A DNA stretch of 64,000 nt from Fluviicoccus keumensis (GTDB lineage: Bacteria > Pseudomonadota > Gammaproteobacteria > Pseudomonadales > Moraxellaceae), in NCBI RefSeq assembly GCF_004217445.1, contig NZ_SHKX01000012.1, positions 434,001 through 498,000 on the forward strand, written 5' to 3'. Below the pieces are notes generated by a model that worked only from the letters and a program-made list of their open reading frames with translations, had not been told where the DNA came from and made no database searches. Position 1 is the first letter of the stretch. Each line of letters starts with the position of its first letter. A program made the translations under genes and the position numbers. This document shows, one piece after another, positions 15,924 to 24,374 of the stretch.

Positions 15924-17830
15924 TCCGGCAACGGCCGCACGGCGAAGCCTTGTGGCATTTCGCCCGCCAGGCTTCGCTGCATCATGGTTTCATAGGCCGA
16001 CTCCAGGTGACGGCAGAAGCGCCGGGTATCAAACAAACGGCAGGAAAGCCGTTGTGCTTGCCAGCGGGTGCGCAATTCAGCCAGTCGGTCCGGTGATGCG
16101 GCCAATTCCAGAGCCCTGGTTTCATATTCCTGCAAGTCACGGCAGATCAGTTCCGGCAACCCGGCCGCATGCAACAGGCTGGAGGCCACCCTCCCGGCAA
16201 ATGTACTTCCCGGGCAGGTCAGTACGGGTAGGCCGCCCCATAAGGCGTCGCAGGCGGTGGTATGCGCATTAACCGGCAAGGTATCCAGAAAAAGATCAGC
16301 CAGCGCCAGTCTCGCGAGATGCTCCGCTGACGGCATTACGTCGGCAAATACCAGTCGCCCGGAGTCCACGCCCATTCGCCGGGCTTCTGCCTGCAGGTTT
16401 CGCGTTGCCGCGGCATTGCAGGTCATCAGCCAAAGTACGCTTCCCTGAACCTGAAGCAGCAGGCGCATCCAGAGTGCAAACATGCCGGGTGTCAGCTTGC
16501 CGCTGTTGTTGAAGCAACAAAAGACAAATCCCTGCTCGGGAAGACCCATTTCCTGACGCGTATACCGGCGGGCTGATACCTCCCGCTGATCATCCGTGGC
16601 CAGGTACGAATCCGGCAGGGTGACCACTTTCTCCGTGTAGGCATCCTGTTCATCAGGAGGAATAACCACGGCATCCGCAACAATGTAGTCCAGATAAGGC
16701 AGTGCCGTTGTCCCCGGGTAACCCATGTAGTTGACTTGGACGGGAGCCGGTCGATAAGCCAGGATGCCGGGTCGGGCGTGGGTGGTGTGTCCTTTCAGAT
16801 CGACAGCGATATCAATATTCAGCCCTGCAATCAAATCGGCTACGGCAGCATCCGTCAGCAATCGGACATCCAAAAAGTGATCAAAGCCCTCTTTTATACG
16901 CTGACGAATATCGCCGGTATCCGGCCCATAGGAAATGGCGAAAATTTCAAAACGACGGCGATCATGTTTTTCAAACATGCCCGCCATCAGGTAGCTCGTG
17001 GCATGGTCATGAAAATCCGCGGAAAGGTAAGCGACCCGGATTCGCTGATTCAGGTGATGAGGCCTTCGTACAGCGGGTATCGGGGTTTGTGGAAAACGCC
17101 GGGCAGTAATTTCAGCGTTCCGACGTTCATGCGCCGCCCCTGATGAAGCAGCCAGATAAGCAAAGGGGGTAATCAGCGGATTGCCGGTTTCAACAGCAGC
17201 ACGCAACAAACGGATATCTTCGTCGAAGCGTCCCCAGTCACAACAGAACTGACGGGTATAGAACAATTTACCCAAGGCGTAGGGGTAAGCAGGTTCATGA
17301 CGGACCAGTTGGTCAAAACACTCAGCGGCCTCTTCATGCCGCCATAGCAGGATATATAGAGTGCCCAGATTATGCAGGGCATCGATGAATCCGGGACGCA
17401 GCGCAACCGCCTGCCGGAAACTGGCGACGGCGGCTTCCGTCCGGTCGAGAGCAATTTCGCTTAAACCTTGGTTGAAGCAGATATCCGCACGGTCCGCATC
17501 GGATTGCAAAGCCCTGGCATAATCGGCCAGTGCCGCCTCATGGCGGCCCAGTTTGGCCAGCGATAGCGCATGATTATTGAGGGTATCGGCATCATCAGGT
17601 TGATAGCGCAGCAGATTGGCGAAGCATTCCCGTGCCTCATCAAACCTGTTCAGGCTGGCCAAGGCCATACCGTAACCGTGCAGGGCATCCGGGTTGTCCG
17701 GTAATGCCAGCAGGACAGCTTTGTAATCGGAAACCGCCTGTGCGGCATGACCTGTCAGATAGTGAGAGCGAGCATTGGCGAGAAAGGCCAAGGCGAGGCG
17801 ACGACGGCGTTCGGGATCAATCAGCAGCAA
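15902..17830 (-). CDS. TPR protein with O-GlcNAc-transferase (SPINDLY/GT41) domain
   Basis: The N-terminal half holds about five TPR units (e.g. PDALHGYGMALASLNRFDEA, ADTLNNHALSLAKLGRHEAA). The C-terminal half from about residue 275 is a GT41 catalytic domain: IRVAYLSADFHDHATSYLMAG, DIAVDLKGHT, APVQVNYMGYPGT, FCCFNNSGKLTP and LFLDTLPVNAHTTACDALWG. Known relatives transfer a sugar from a nucleotide donor to Ser/Thr of proteins; in bacteria targets include flagellins and adhesins. A TTG at 17830 with GGAG 8 bases upstream is preferred; a TTG at 17878 lacks a ribosome site. It stands alone between the DUF815 gene and tRNA-Arg, so no target is suggested by context. Confidence 0.88.
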   Translation of the reverse strand: MLLIDPERRRRLALAFLANARSHYLTGHAAQAVSDYKAVLLALPDNPDALHGYGMALASLNRFDEARECFANLLRYQPDDADTLNNHALSLAKLGRHEAALADYARALQSDADRADICFNQGLSEIALDRTEAAVASFRQAVALRPGFIDALHNLGTLYILLWRHEEAAECFDQLVRHEPAYPYALGKLFYTRQFCCDWGRFDEDIRLLRAAVETGNPLITPFAYLAASSGAAHERRNAEITARRFPQTPIPAVRRPHHLNQRIRVAYLSADFHDHATSYLMAGMFEKHDRRRFEIFAISYGPDTGDIRQRIKEGFDHFLDVRLLTDAAVADLIAGLNIDIAVDLKGHTTHARPGILAYRPAPVQVNYMGYPGTTALPYLDYIVADAVVIPPDEQDAYTEKVVTLPDSYLATDDQREVSARRYTRQEMGLPEQGFVFCCFNNSGKLTPGMFALWMRLLLQVQGSVLWLMTCNAAATRNLQAEARRMGVDSGRLVFADVMPSAEHLARLALADLFLDTLPVNAHTTACDALWGGLPVLTCPGSTFAGRVASSLLHAAGLPELICRDLQEYETRALELAASPDRLAELRTRWQAQRLSCRLFDTRRFCRHLESAYETMMQRSLAGEMPQGFAVRPLPDQEPATP

Positions 17831-17871
17831 AACCGCAACTCCGGGTAGGGATAACGTCGGCGTAAAACGAG

Positions 17872-17900
17872 AGGACAAACGGGAAACGGGTTGCTAGAAT
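17872..17900 (+). promoter_or_regulatory. promoter of tRNA-Arg
   Basis: A -35-like AGGACA (17872-17877) and a -10 TAGAAT (17895-17900) are 17 bp apart, placing the start of transcription about 9 bp before the mature tRNA. The -10 sits inside a perfect inverted repeat GGGTTGC-N8-GCAACCC (17888-17909). Confidence 0.6.
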
Positions 17901-17915
17901 CTGCAACCCGCGCTT

Positions 17916-17990
17916 CTCCCCGTAGTTAAATGGATATAACGGCCCCCTCCTAAGGGGCAGTTACAGGTTCGATTCCTGTCGGGGAGGCCA
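17916..17990 (+). tRNA. tRNA-Arg (anticodon CCU)
   Basis: A 75-nt cloverleaf: acceptor CTCCCCG/CGGGGAG, D arm with TAGTTAAATGGATATAAC, anticodon loop CTCCTAA (anticodon CCT) closed by GCCCC/GGGGC, T loop GGTTCGATTCC, and an encoded CCA at 17988-17990. It reads AGG codons, which are rare in this sequence. Confidence 0.97.
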
Positions 17991-17994
17991 TGTG

Positions 17995-18900
17995 TCAGTG
18001 CAGTGTTTCATCGTTGAACAGCGTATCCGCGTTCAATCCTTCCCGCATCAGAATTTCGCGCAAACGCCGCAGGGCATCCACCTGAATCTGCCTGACGCGC
18101 TCCCGGGTCAGCCCGATTTCTTCGCCCACCCGCTCCAGCGTGGCCGCCTCATAGCCCGCCAGGCCGAAACGCCGCATCAGGACTTCGCGTTGCCGCTCGG
18201 GTAACTGCTCCAGCCAGTGTTCCAGATTGTGGTTCAGGTCATCGGTCTGGATGGTGTCGGCGGGATCGGCGGTATGGGGATCGGCCAACGTATCGAGCAG
18301 GCTCTTTTCCGTGTCGCCCGCCAGCGGACTGTCGATGGAGGTGACGCGCTCGGTTAGCCCCAGCATATGTTCAACCACTTCCAGCGGCTTTTCCAGCAAG
18401 GTGGCGATTTCCTCAGCGCTGGGCTCATGGTCCAGTTTCTGACTGAGTTCGCGGGCGGCCCGCAGATACCAGTTCAATTCCTTGACGACATGTACCGGCA
18501 GGCGGACGGTGCGTGTCTGACTCATCAGCGCGCGCTCGATCGTCTGACGGATCCACCAGGTGGCGTAGGTCGAGAAGCGAAAGCCGCGTTCAGGATCAAA
18601 CTTTTCAACAGCATGAATCAGGCCCAGGTTGCCTTCCTCGATCAGATCCAGAAAGGAAAGTCCGCGATTCACATATCGTCGGGCGATCTTCACTACCAGC
18701 CGGAGATTGCTCTCGATCATGCGTTTGCGGGCAGCTTCATCCCCTTGGCGGGCCAGTCGTGAGAAGTAGACTTCTTCCTCAGCCGAGAGTAACGGCGAGG
18801 CGCCGATATCGTGGAGATAAATCTGGGTGTTATCCGTACTGCCCGGCACGGCGACCTTACGGATTTTTGGAGCGGATGCGGGTATTTTTGAAGTTGTCAT
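17995..18900 (-). CDS. rpoS: RNA polymerase stationary-phase sigma factor RpoS
   Basis: A 301-aa group 2 sigma-70 factor. Region 1.2 begins at DNTQIYLHDIGASPLLSAEEEV, region 2 contains RRYVNRGLSFLDLIEEGNLGLIHAVEKFDPERGFRFSTYATWWIRQTIERA, and region 4.2 contains GLTRERVRQIQVDALRRLR. The absence of a long region 1.1 and the length distinguish it from RpoD. The DTQ-x-YL-xx-IG motif and the position right after nlpD are typical of rpoS. The ribosome site GGGGAGG is 8 bases from the ATG. In relatives the main rpoS promoter lies within nlpD; I could not pinpoint one here. Confidence 0.95.
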   Translation of the reverse strand: MTTSKIPASAPKIRKVAVPGSTDNTQIYLHDIGASPLLSAEEEVYFSRLARQGDEAARKRMIESNLRLVVKIARRYVNRGLSFLDLIEEGNLGLIHAVEKFDPERGFRFSTYATWWIRQTIERALMSQTRTVRLPVHVVKELNWYLRAARELSQKLDHEPSAEEIATLLEKPLEVVEHMLGLTERVTSIDSPLAGDTEKSLLDTLADPHTADPADTIQTDDLNHNLEHWLEQLPERQREVLMRRFGLAGYEAATLERVGEEIGLTRERVRQIQVDALRRLREILMREGLNADTLFNDETLH

Positions 18901-18943
18901 GGCACTGCCTCCCCTTTCTGGATAAAGGGTCGGCAGGCTGGTT

Positions 18944-19849
18944 TCAGTTGATGGCGGGTAATTGCGTCAATGGATCAATCGGCTTGCCCTTGTAGCGAAT
19001 CTCGAAGTGCAGCTTGTCACGCTCTGCACCGGAAGATCCCAATTCGGCAATCGTTTGCCCCAGTTTTACGCGTTGCCCTTCCGTGGCAATCAGACGGTCA
19101 TTGTGCGCGTAGGCGGAAATGTAATCTTCGCTGTGTCTGACGATGATCAGCTTGCCATAGCCCACAAGACCTTCGCCGGCATAGACAACCACACCCTCAG
19201 CGGCTGCCCGGACCGGGTCTCCCCGATTGCCCGATATATCAAGTCCCTTGCTGCCAACACCTTCATTGCTAAACCGCTGGAGCAGCGCGCCACTGGCGGG
19301 CCACCCCCATTTGAGTGAACCACTTTTCGGCAGGGGTTGCACCGGGGAACTGACAGACGGTGATGTTTTGGCGATTGCGGCGGCAGGTTTGGCGACAGCG
19401 CCGGTTGCCGGTTTTGCAGCCGCGGCGGCTACGCTTGACGCAGCGCTTTTGGGCGGCTTTTTGGCTGTCGCCGGTTTGGCGGCTGCAACCACGGGGGGGG
19501 TAACCGGGGGTTTCACAACCGTCTTGGCAGGCTCTTCCGGTTTGCCCTCTTCTTCCAATCGCAGCGCCTGATCGGCATAAATGGTGTATTTGTCATCCAG
19601 GCTATTGATCCGCGCCAGCTCCTTGTAATCCTTGTCGAAATGCATCGCGATGGCCCACAGGGTATCGCCTGATTTGACGCGGTACAGCGGGTAACTCAGC
19701 GCCGGAAGAGGTTCCTTGGGCTTGGCCTCCGCGGTTGCGCCGGGCTGGGCTTCCGGCTTTTGATGCAGGCTGGTGCAAGCCGGCAAACAGGCCATCACAG
19801 CCAGGGTCAGCGCGACAGATAATCCGCTTCGCAGACGGGGATATTGCAT
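18944..19849 (-). CDS. nlpD: lipoprotein NlpD (LysM plus LytM/M23 domain)
   Basis: The 301-aa lipoprotein has a signal ending LPAC (C25), a LysM domain at about residues 55-100 (YRVKSGDTLWAIAMHFDKDYKELARIN), a long Ala/Lys/Pro linker, and a C-terminal LytM domain (KWGWPASGALLQRF...GVVVYAGEGLVGYGKLIIVRHSEDYISAYAHN). The LytM metal ligands are lost: the usual H in HxGiDI is K (SKGLDIS), and the HxH motif reads KLHFE. It therefore fits NlpD as an activator of amidase AmiC at the division site rather than a peptidase. It is upstream of rpoS by 43 bp. Confidence 0.93.
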   Translation of the reverse strand: MQYPRLRSGLSVALTLAVMACLPACTSLHQKPEAQPGATAEAKPKEPLPALSYPLYRVKSGDTLWAIAMHFDKDYKELARINSLDDKYTIYADQALRLEEEGKPEEPAKTVVKPPVTPPVVAAAKPATAKKPPKSAASSVAAAAAKPATGAVAKPAAAIAKTSPSVSSPVQPLPKSGSLKWGWPASGALLQRFSNEGVGSKGLDISGNRGDPVRAAAEGVVVYAGEGLVGYGKLIIVRHSEDYISAYAHNDRLIATEGQRVKLGQTIAELGSSGAERDKLHFEIRYKGKPIDPLTQLPAIN

Positions 19850-19853
19850 GGTT

Positions 19854-20627
19854 TCATTTTCCTTGTTGACGGTCGAGCCACTCTGTCAGCGCCGGAAGTG
19901 CGTCGTGGCTGGTCAGATCAGTTTGTAACGGCGTCAGGCTGACATAGCCCTGGTCGATGGCATGAAAATCGGTGCCGGGTTCATTTCTGTTGGGGTTTCC
20001 GGCCAGCCCGATCCAGTAGGCCTTTCGTCCCCTCGGGTCTTCGACCGTACTCACGGAAAAGCCGCGCTCGCGCTTGCCCAGCCGGGTCAGGCGGAAGCCG
20101 CGTATTTCATCCTGCGGCAAATCGGGAACATTCATGTTAATGATGTTATGCACCGGCAGTTGCAGCTCCTTCCAGTGCTGAACCAACTCGCAAACCATGT
20201 TGGCAGCCGTATTGTAGTGCTCGATCTCGGTATATTGCTTCACCGACGCGCCGCAGAGCGATACCGCCAGGGAAGGTTTGCCCAGAAACCGGCCTTCCAG
20301 GGCAGCGCCGACCGTGCCGGAATACAGGACGTCATCACCCAGGTTGGCGCCGCTGTTGATGCCGGAAATAACCATGTCCGGCTCTTGATCGAAGAAACCG
20401 TTAACCGCCAGATACACGCAGTCCGCCGGAGTGCCGTTAACAGACCAGAAACCGTTGGAAAGACGCAATGGCCGCAACGGCCGGTCCAGCGTGAGTGCGC
20501 TGGAAAAACCGCTGCGCTCACTTTCCGGTGCGACAACCGTTACTTCGGCAATATTCTTCAAGGCTTGGGCCAAGGCCGCCAGGCCAGGCGCCAAGACGCC
20601 ATCATCATTACTCAAAAGGATTCGCAT
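19854..20627 (-). CDS. surE: 5'/3'-nucleotidase SurE
   Basis: A 257-aa protein opening with the diagnostic MRILLSNDDGVLAPGLAAL; the metal ligands D8, D9, the S/N in SGFSSAL and N in SGINSGANLGDDVLYSGTVGAA are present. SurE dephosphorylates nucleoside monophosphates and short polyphosphate and is linked to stationary-phase survival, consistent with its place next to nlpD and rpoS. The gene lies 3 bp from ispF and 4 bp from nlpD. The pcm gene often found between surE and nlpD, and truD before surE, are missing here. Confidence 0.95.
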   Translation of the reverse strand: MRILLSNDDGVLAPGLAALAQALKNIAEVTVVAPESERSGFSSALTLDRPLRPLRLSNGFWSVNGTPADCVYLAVNGFFDQEPDMVISGINSGANLGDDVLYSGTVGAALEGRFLGKPSLAVSLCGASVKQYTEIEHYNTAANMVCELVQHWKELQLPVHNIINMNVPDLPQDEIRGFRLTRLGKRERGFSVSTVEDPRGRKAYWIGLAGNPNRNEPGTDFHAIDQGYVSLTPLQTDLTSHDALPALTEWLDRQQGK

Positions 20628-20630
20628 GAT

Positions 20631-21119
20631 TTACCTGACAGGAAACAGCATGACAACCGCATGAGCTTCAATACCTTCTTTTCGTCCTACAAAACCCAAC
20701 TTCTCGGTCGTCGTGGCTTTGATACTGACACAGTCCGCAGCGATGCCCAAGTCGGCGGCAATCCGTTGCTGCATCTCCATAATATGAGGCGACAGCTTGG
20801 GTCGCTCGGCCAGCACCGTCAGGTCACAATTACCGACGGTATAGCCGTGTGAACGGACCAACTCCATGACTTTACGCAACAGGCCGCGGCTGTCGGCCTG
20901 ACGGTATGCATTATCCGTATCCGGGAAATGCTTGCCGATATCGCCCAGCGCCAGTGCGCCCAGCAGGGCATCGCAAAGAGCGTGCAGGGCAACATCGCCA
21001 TCAGAATGTGCAATGAGACCATGATCATGCGGAATGCGGACACCGCCCAAGGTGACATGATCGCCGTCGCCAAAGCGGTGGACATCGATGCCGTGTCCGA
21101 TACGGGGGAAGGTGTTCAT
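20631..21119 (-). CDS. ispF: 2-C-methyl-D-erythritol 2,4-cyclodiphosphate synthase
   Basis: A 162-aa protein with the zinc-binding DVHRF near the N-terminus (D13, H15), the loop HSDGDVALHALCDALLGALALGDIGKHFPD, and a C-terminal KATTTEKLGFVGRKEGI. It catalyses the fifth step of the MEP isoprenoid pathway in the cytoplasm. It overlaps ispD by 4 bp, so the two MEP enzymes are co-translated. Confidence 0.97.
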   Translation of the reverse strand: MNTFPRIGHGIDVHRFGDGDHVTLGGVRIPHDHGLIAHSDGDVALHALCDALLGALALGDIGKHFPDTDNAYRQADSRGLLRKVMELVRSHGYTVGNCDLTVLAERPKLSPHIMEMQQRIAADLGIAADCVSIKATTTEKLGFVGRKEGIEAHAVVMLFPVR

Positions 21120-21802
21120 GGCTTCAGGCCCAGAAAATGTTCAACCAGTGCAAGGTCTTCAGGATAGGTAATCTTGATGTTTTGCGGACTGCCCCTGACC
21201 AGGCGCGGACGCAGACCGGACAGCTCGATCGCGGAGGATTCGTCCGTGACCGCCAGGTTCTTGGCGGCCGCCGACTCCAGCGCCTGCCGCAGCAGGCCGT
21301 AACGAAACAGCTGGGGGGTTTGCGCCTGCCAGATATGCTCACGGGGAACCGTCCGGCTGACATGACGACCATCATCCCCTGCTTCCTTCAAGGTGTCTCG
21401 GACCGGCAAAGCCAGCAGACCGCCGACAGCATCCAGGGTCGCTTCTGCAATCAGACGCCTGATATCGCCGATCGGGACACAGGGTCTGGCGACATCATGC
21501 ACCAGCACCCAGTCGTCTGCGGAGCAAGATATCGCCTGTAATCCGGCCAGCACCGAATCGGCGCGTTCGACTCCGCCGGCGGTAAAACGGACTTTATCGG
21601 GGTGGCGTAAATCCAGTCGCGGCGCTTGCGTGTCTTCGGGATGAATGGCAACCGTGATATCGCGGATTTCCGGCAATTCGGAAAGCAGGTCAAGCGTCCA
21701 TTGCATGACGGTCTTATCCCCAAGCAATACGTACTGCTTGGGAGTTTCTCCGCCAAAGCGCTTTCCTGCTCCGGCGGCCGGGACAACCGCGTGAATCTTC
21801 AA
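21116..21802 (-). CDS. ispD: 2-C-methyl-D-erythritol 4-phosphate cytidylyltransferase
   Basis: A 228-aa protein with the nucleotidyltransferase loop PAAGAGKRFGGETPKQYVLLG, VHDVARPCV, and TPQLFRYGLLRQALE followed by TDESSAIEL. It couples CTP to methylerythritol phosphate in the third step of the MEP pathway. It lies between ftsB (4-bp overlap) and ispF (4-bp overlap), so the three are translated as a coupled unit. Confidence 0.97.
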   Translation of the reverse strand: MKIHAVVPAAGAGKRFGGETPKQYVLLGDKTVMQWTLDLLSELPEIRDITVAIHPEDTQAPRLDLRHPDKVRFTAGGVERADSVLAGLQAISCSADDWVLVHDVARPCVPIGDIRRLIAEATLDAVGGLLALPVRDTLKEAGDDGRHVSRTVPREHIWQAQTPQLFRYGLLRQALESAAAKNLAVTDESSAIELSGLRPRLVRGSPQNIKITYPEDLALVEHFLGLKP

Positions 21803-22128
21803 CGTGTCTCGCTCTCAACCACCGGCGCTGCCGGAGCTTGCGGGCGGGTGACGCGGACAAAGGTTTCGCCGTTCTTGATCATGCCCAGATCCAGTCGGGC
21901 ATGTTCCTCAACCGCTTCCATCCCCTGCTTCAGGTCACGAACTTCCGCATCCAGGATGCGGTTGCGCTCTGCCAGCTGGCGGTTTTCGTTCTGATGTTCC
22001 TTGATTTGTTCGGCAAGTTCGTTGTTGTCAAAGATCCCGCCTTCCCCCATCCACAGGATGGATTGCAGCCAGGTGATCGCCAACAGCGCCAGCAGGAAAA
22101 CCATACGCCCAAACATGGAATTCAGCAT
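21799..22128 (-). CDS. ftsB: cell division protein FtsB
   Basis: A small (about 109 aa) single-pass protein: a membrane helix at about residues 8-25 (VFLLALLAITWLQSILWMG) and a periplasmic leucine-zipper coiled coil (NELAEQIKEHQNENRQLAERNRILDAEVRDLKQGMEAVEEHAR), then a short Pro-rich tail. FtsB joins FtsL and FtsQ in the divisome. The start could be 22128 (MLNSMFGRM) or 22116 (MFGRM); the latter aligns better with the short cytoplasmic end in E. coli. It is in the usual place between eno and ispD. Confidence 0.9.
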   Translation of the reverse strand: MLNSMFGRMVFLLALLAITWLQSILWMGEGGIFDNNELAEQIKEHQNENRQLAERNRILDAEVRDLKQGMEAVEEHARLDLGMIKNGETFVRVTRPQAPAAPVVESETR

Positions 22129-22179
22129 GACAACACCCCGCGGCTTCCGTTTCACAGGAAAACGGAAGCCGGTTTACGG

Positions 22180-23472
22180 TTAACGGAAAGTACGGAACTC
22201 CGCACGACCGCGGTAGGCAGCCACATAGTCCAGTTCCTGCTCGATACGCAGCAATTGGTTGTACTTGGCCATGCGATCGGAGCGGCACAGGGAACCTGTC
22301 TTGATCTGACCGGCCGAGGTCGCCACGGCCAGATCGGCGATCGTGGAGTCTTCGGTTTCGCCGGAACGGTGCGAAATCACGGTGGCGTAGCCGTTCTGCT
22401 TGGCCAGGTAGATGGCATCCAGGGTTTCGGTCAGGGTGCCAATCTGGTTGTACTTGATCAGGATGGCGTTGGCGACACCCTCGTTGATGCCGCGTTGCAG
22501 AATGGCCGGATTGGTCACGAACAGATCGTCACCGACCAGCTGGATCTTGTCGCCGATCTTGTCGGTCAGCAACTTCCAGCCTGCCCAGTCGGATTCATCC
22601 AGGCCGTCTTCAATCGAGATGATCGGATATTGACGGGTCAGGCCTGCCAGGTAATCGGCGAAGCCCTCGGAATCAAAGGACTTGCCCTCGCCTTCCAGAT
22701 GGTATTTGCCGTTCTTGTAGAACTCGCTGGCGGCGCAATCCAGCGCCAGGTGCACGTTGTCACCGGCCTTGTAGCCAGTCTTCTCGATGGCTTCCATGAT
22801 GACCTGCAGCGCTTCTTCGTTGCTGCGCAGATTTGGAGCGAAGCCGCCCTCATCACCCACGGAAGTGCTGAGGCCCTTGGCCTTCAACACGCTCTTCAGG
22901 GCGTGGAAAATTTCTGCGCCGCAACGCAGGGCTTCAGTGAAGGACGTGAAACCGACCGGCTCAACCATGAACTCCTGGATATCAACGGTATTGTCGGCAT
23001 GCTCGCCGCCATTGAGGATGTTCATCATCGGCACCGGCATCGTATAGCTGGTCGCGCCGCGAAGGGCGGCGATGTATTCATACAGCGGCACGCGCTTGTC
23101 GATGGCGGCGGCGCGGGCGCAGGCGAGCGATACAGCCAGCATGGCATTGGCGCCAAGCTTGGACTTGTTTTCGGTATTGTCGAGCGCGATCATCGCGTGA
23201 TCAATGTCCGCCTGATCGTACACGGAGCGACCGGTCAGCAGGTCGCAGATATCGCGATTGACATTGCCGACGGCGGTCAGCACGCCCTTACCCACGTAAC
23301 GCTTCGGATCCTTGTCGCGTAGCTCCAGGGCTTCACGAGAACCGGTGGATGCGCCACTGGGAGCGCAGCCGCGACCGATAACGCCGGACTCAAGGATGAC
23401 GTCGGCTTCGATCGTGGGATTGCCGCGGGAATCCAGGATTTCACGGGCGCGGATATCGATAATCTGGGACAT
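22180..23472 (-). CDS. eno: enolase
   Basis: A 430-aa protein with full-length enolase features: IDIRAREILDSRGNPTIEADV at the N-terminus, the mobile loop APSGASTGSREALELRD, metal ligands around SIEDGLDESDW and VGDDLFVTNP, and the signature ILIKYNQIGTLTETL with SHRSGETED. It interconverts 2-phosphoglycerate and phosphoenolpyruvate, and in many Proteobacteria is a component of the RNA degradosome. It is followed by ftsB after 51 bp. Confidence 0.98.
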   Translation of the reverse strand: MSQIIDIRAREILDSRGNPTIEADVILESGVIGRGCAPSGASTGSREALELRDKDPKRYVGKGVLTAVGNVNRDICDLLTGRSVYDQADIDHAMIALDNTENKSKLGANAMLAVSLACARAAAIDKRVPLYEYIAALRGATSYTMPVPMMNILNGGEHADNTVDIQEFMVEPVGFTSFTEALRCGAEIFHALKSVLKAKGLSTSVGDEGGFAPNLRSNEEALQVIMEAIEKTGYKAGDNVHLALDCAASEFYKNGKYHLEGEGKSFDSEGFADYLAGLTRQYPIISIEDGLDESDWAGWKLLTDKIGDKIQLVGDDLFVTNPAILQRGINEGVANAILIKYNQIGTLTETLDAIYLAKQNGYATVISHRSGETEDSTIADLAVATSAGQIKTGSLCRSDRMAKYNQLLRIEQELDYVAAYRGRAEFRTFR

Positions 23473-23490
23473 GTCCAGGGCTCCTAAGGA

Positions 23491-24336
23491 TTAATGGGTA
23501 TCAATGGCGGGAAATTGCTTGACCAGGTCATCAATGGCCTTGACCTGGCTGAGGAATGCTTCAAGTTGCGACAGGCGCAAGGCGCAAGGACCATCGCATT
23601 TGGCTTGTTCAGGGTCGGGATGGGCCTCCAGGAACAAACCTGCCAGACCGACCGCCATACCGGCACGAGCCAGTTCCGTTACCTGGGCGCGACGACCACC
23701 GGCGGCATTGGGCAGGCCACCGGGCATTTGCAGCGAATGTGTGACATCAAAGAACACGGGATGGCCGGTCTGCTTCATGACGCCAAAGCCCAGCATGTCC
23801 ACCACCAGATTGTTATAACCGAAACTGGAACCGCGCTCGCACAGCACGATCTTGTCGTTACCAGCTTCGTTGCACTTGGTGATGATGTGCTTCATTTCCT
23901 GCGGCGCCAGGAATTGGGCTTTCTTGATGTTGATGATGGCGCCGGTTTTGGCCATGGCGACGACCAGATCGGTTTGCCGCGACAGGAAGGCGGGCAACTG
24001 GATAATGTCGCAGACCTCCGCAACCGGCTGGGCTTGATGCGGTTCATGGACATCGGTAATCAACGGAACGCCGAACTGCTTTTTGATCTCTTCAAAAATC
24101 CGGAGGCCTTCTTCCAGACCCGGACCGCGATATGAGGTGATCGATGAGCGGTTGGCCTTGTCGAAAGAAGCCTTGAAGACATAGGGAATGCCCAGTTTGC
24201 GCGTCACTTCGACATAGTGCTCGCAAACGCGCATGGCCATGTCTCGCGACTCCAGCACGTTCATGCCGCCGAACAGCACAAACGGGCGGGAATTGCCCAT
24301 GGTGATGGAACCCAGACTCAGCAAGCGTTCATTCAT
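23491..24336 (-). CDS. kdsA: 3-deoxy-D-manno-octulosonate 8-phosphate synthase
   Basis: A 281-aa TIM-barrel protein. It contains the KDO8P synthase blocks FVLFGGMNVLESRDMA, YVFKASFDKANRSS, GVPLITDVHEPHQAQPVAEVCDIIQLPAFLSRQTDL, and the GGRRAQVTELARAGMAVGLAGLFLEAHPDP segment. It condenses arabinose 5-phosphate with PEP to make KDO for lipopolysaccharide. The neighbour eno makes PEP, which may explain why the pair is kept together. It reads from pyrG through to eno with short gaps. Confidence 0.97.
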   Translation of the reverse strand: MNERLLSLGSITMGNSRPFVLFGGMNVLESRDMAMRVCEHYVEVTRKLGIPYVFKASFDKANRSSITSYRGPGLEEGLRIFEEIKKQFGVPLITDVHEPHQAQPVAEVCDIIQLPAFLSRQTDLVVAMAKTGAIINIKKAQFLAPQEMKHIITKCNEAGNDKIVLCERGSSFGYNNLVVDMLGFGVMKQTGHPVFFDVTHSLQMPGGLPNAAGGRRAQVTELARAGMAVGLAGLFLEAHPDPEQAKCDGPCALRLSQLEAFLSQVKAIDDLVKQFPAIDTH

Positions 24337-24374
24337 GGCGCCACTCCTAGCAAGCGTAATTAATTATTGTTGTA

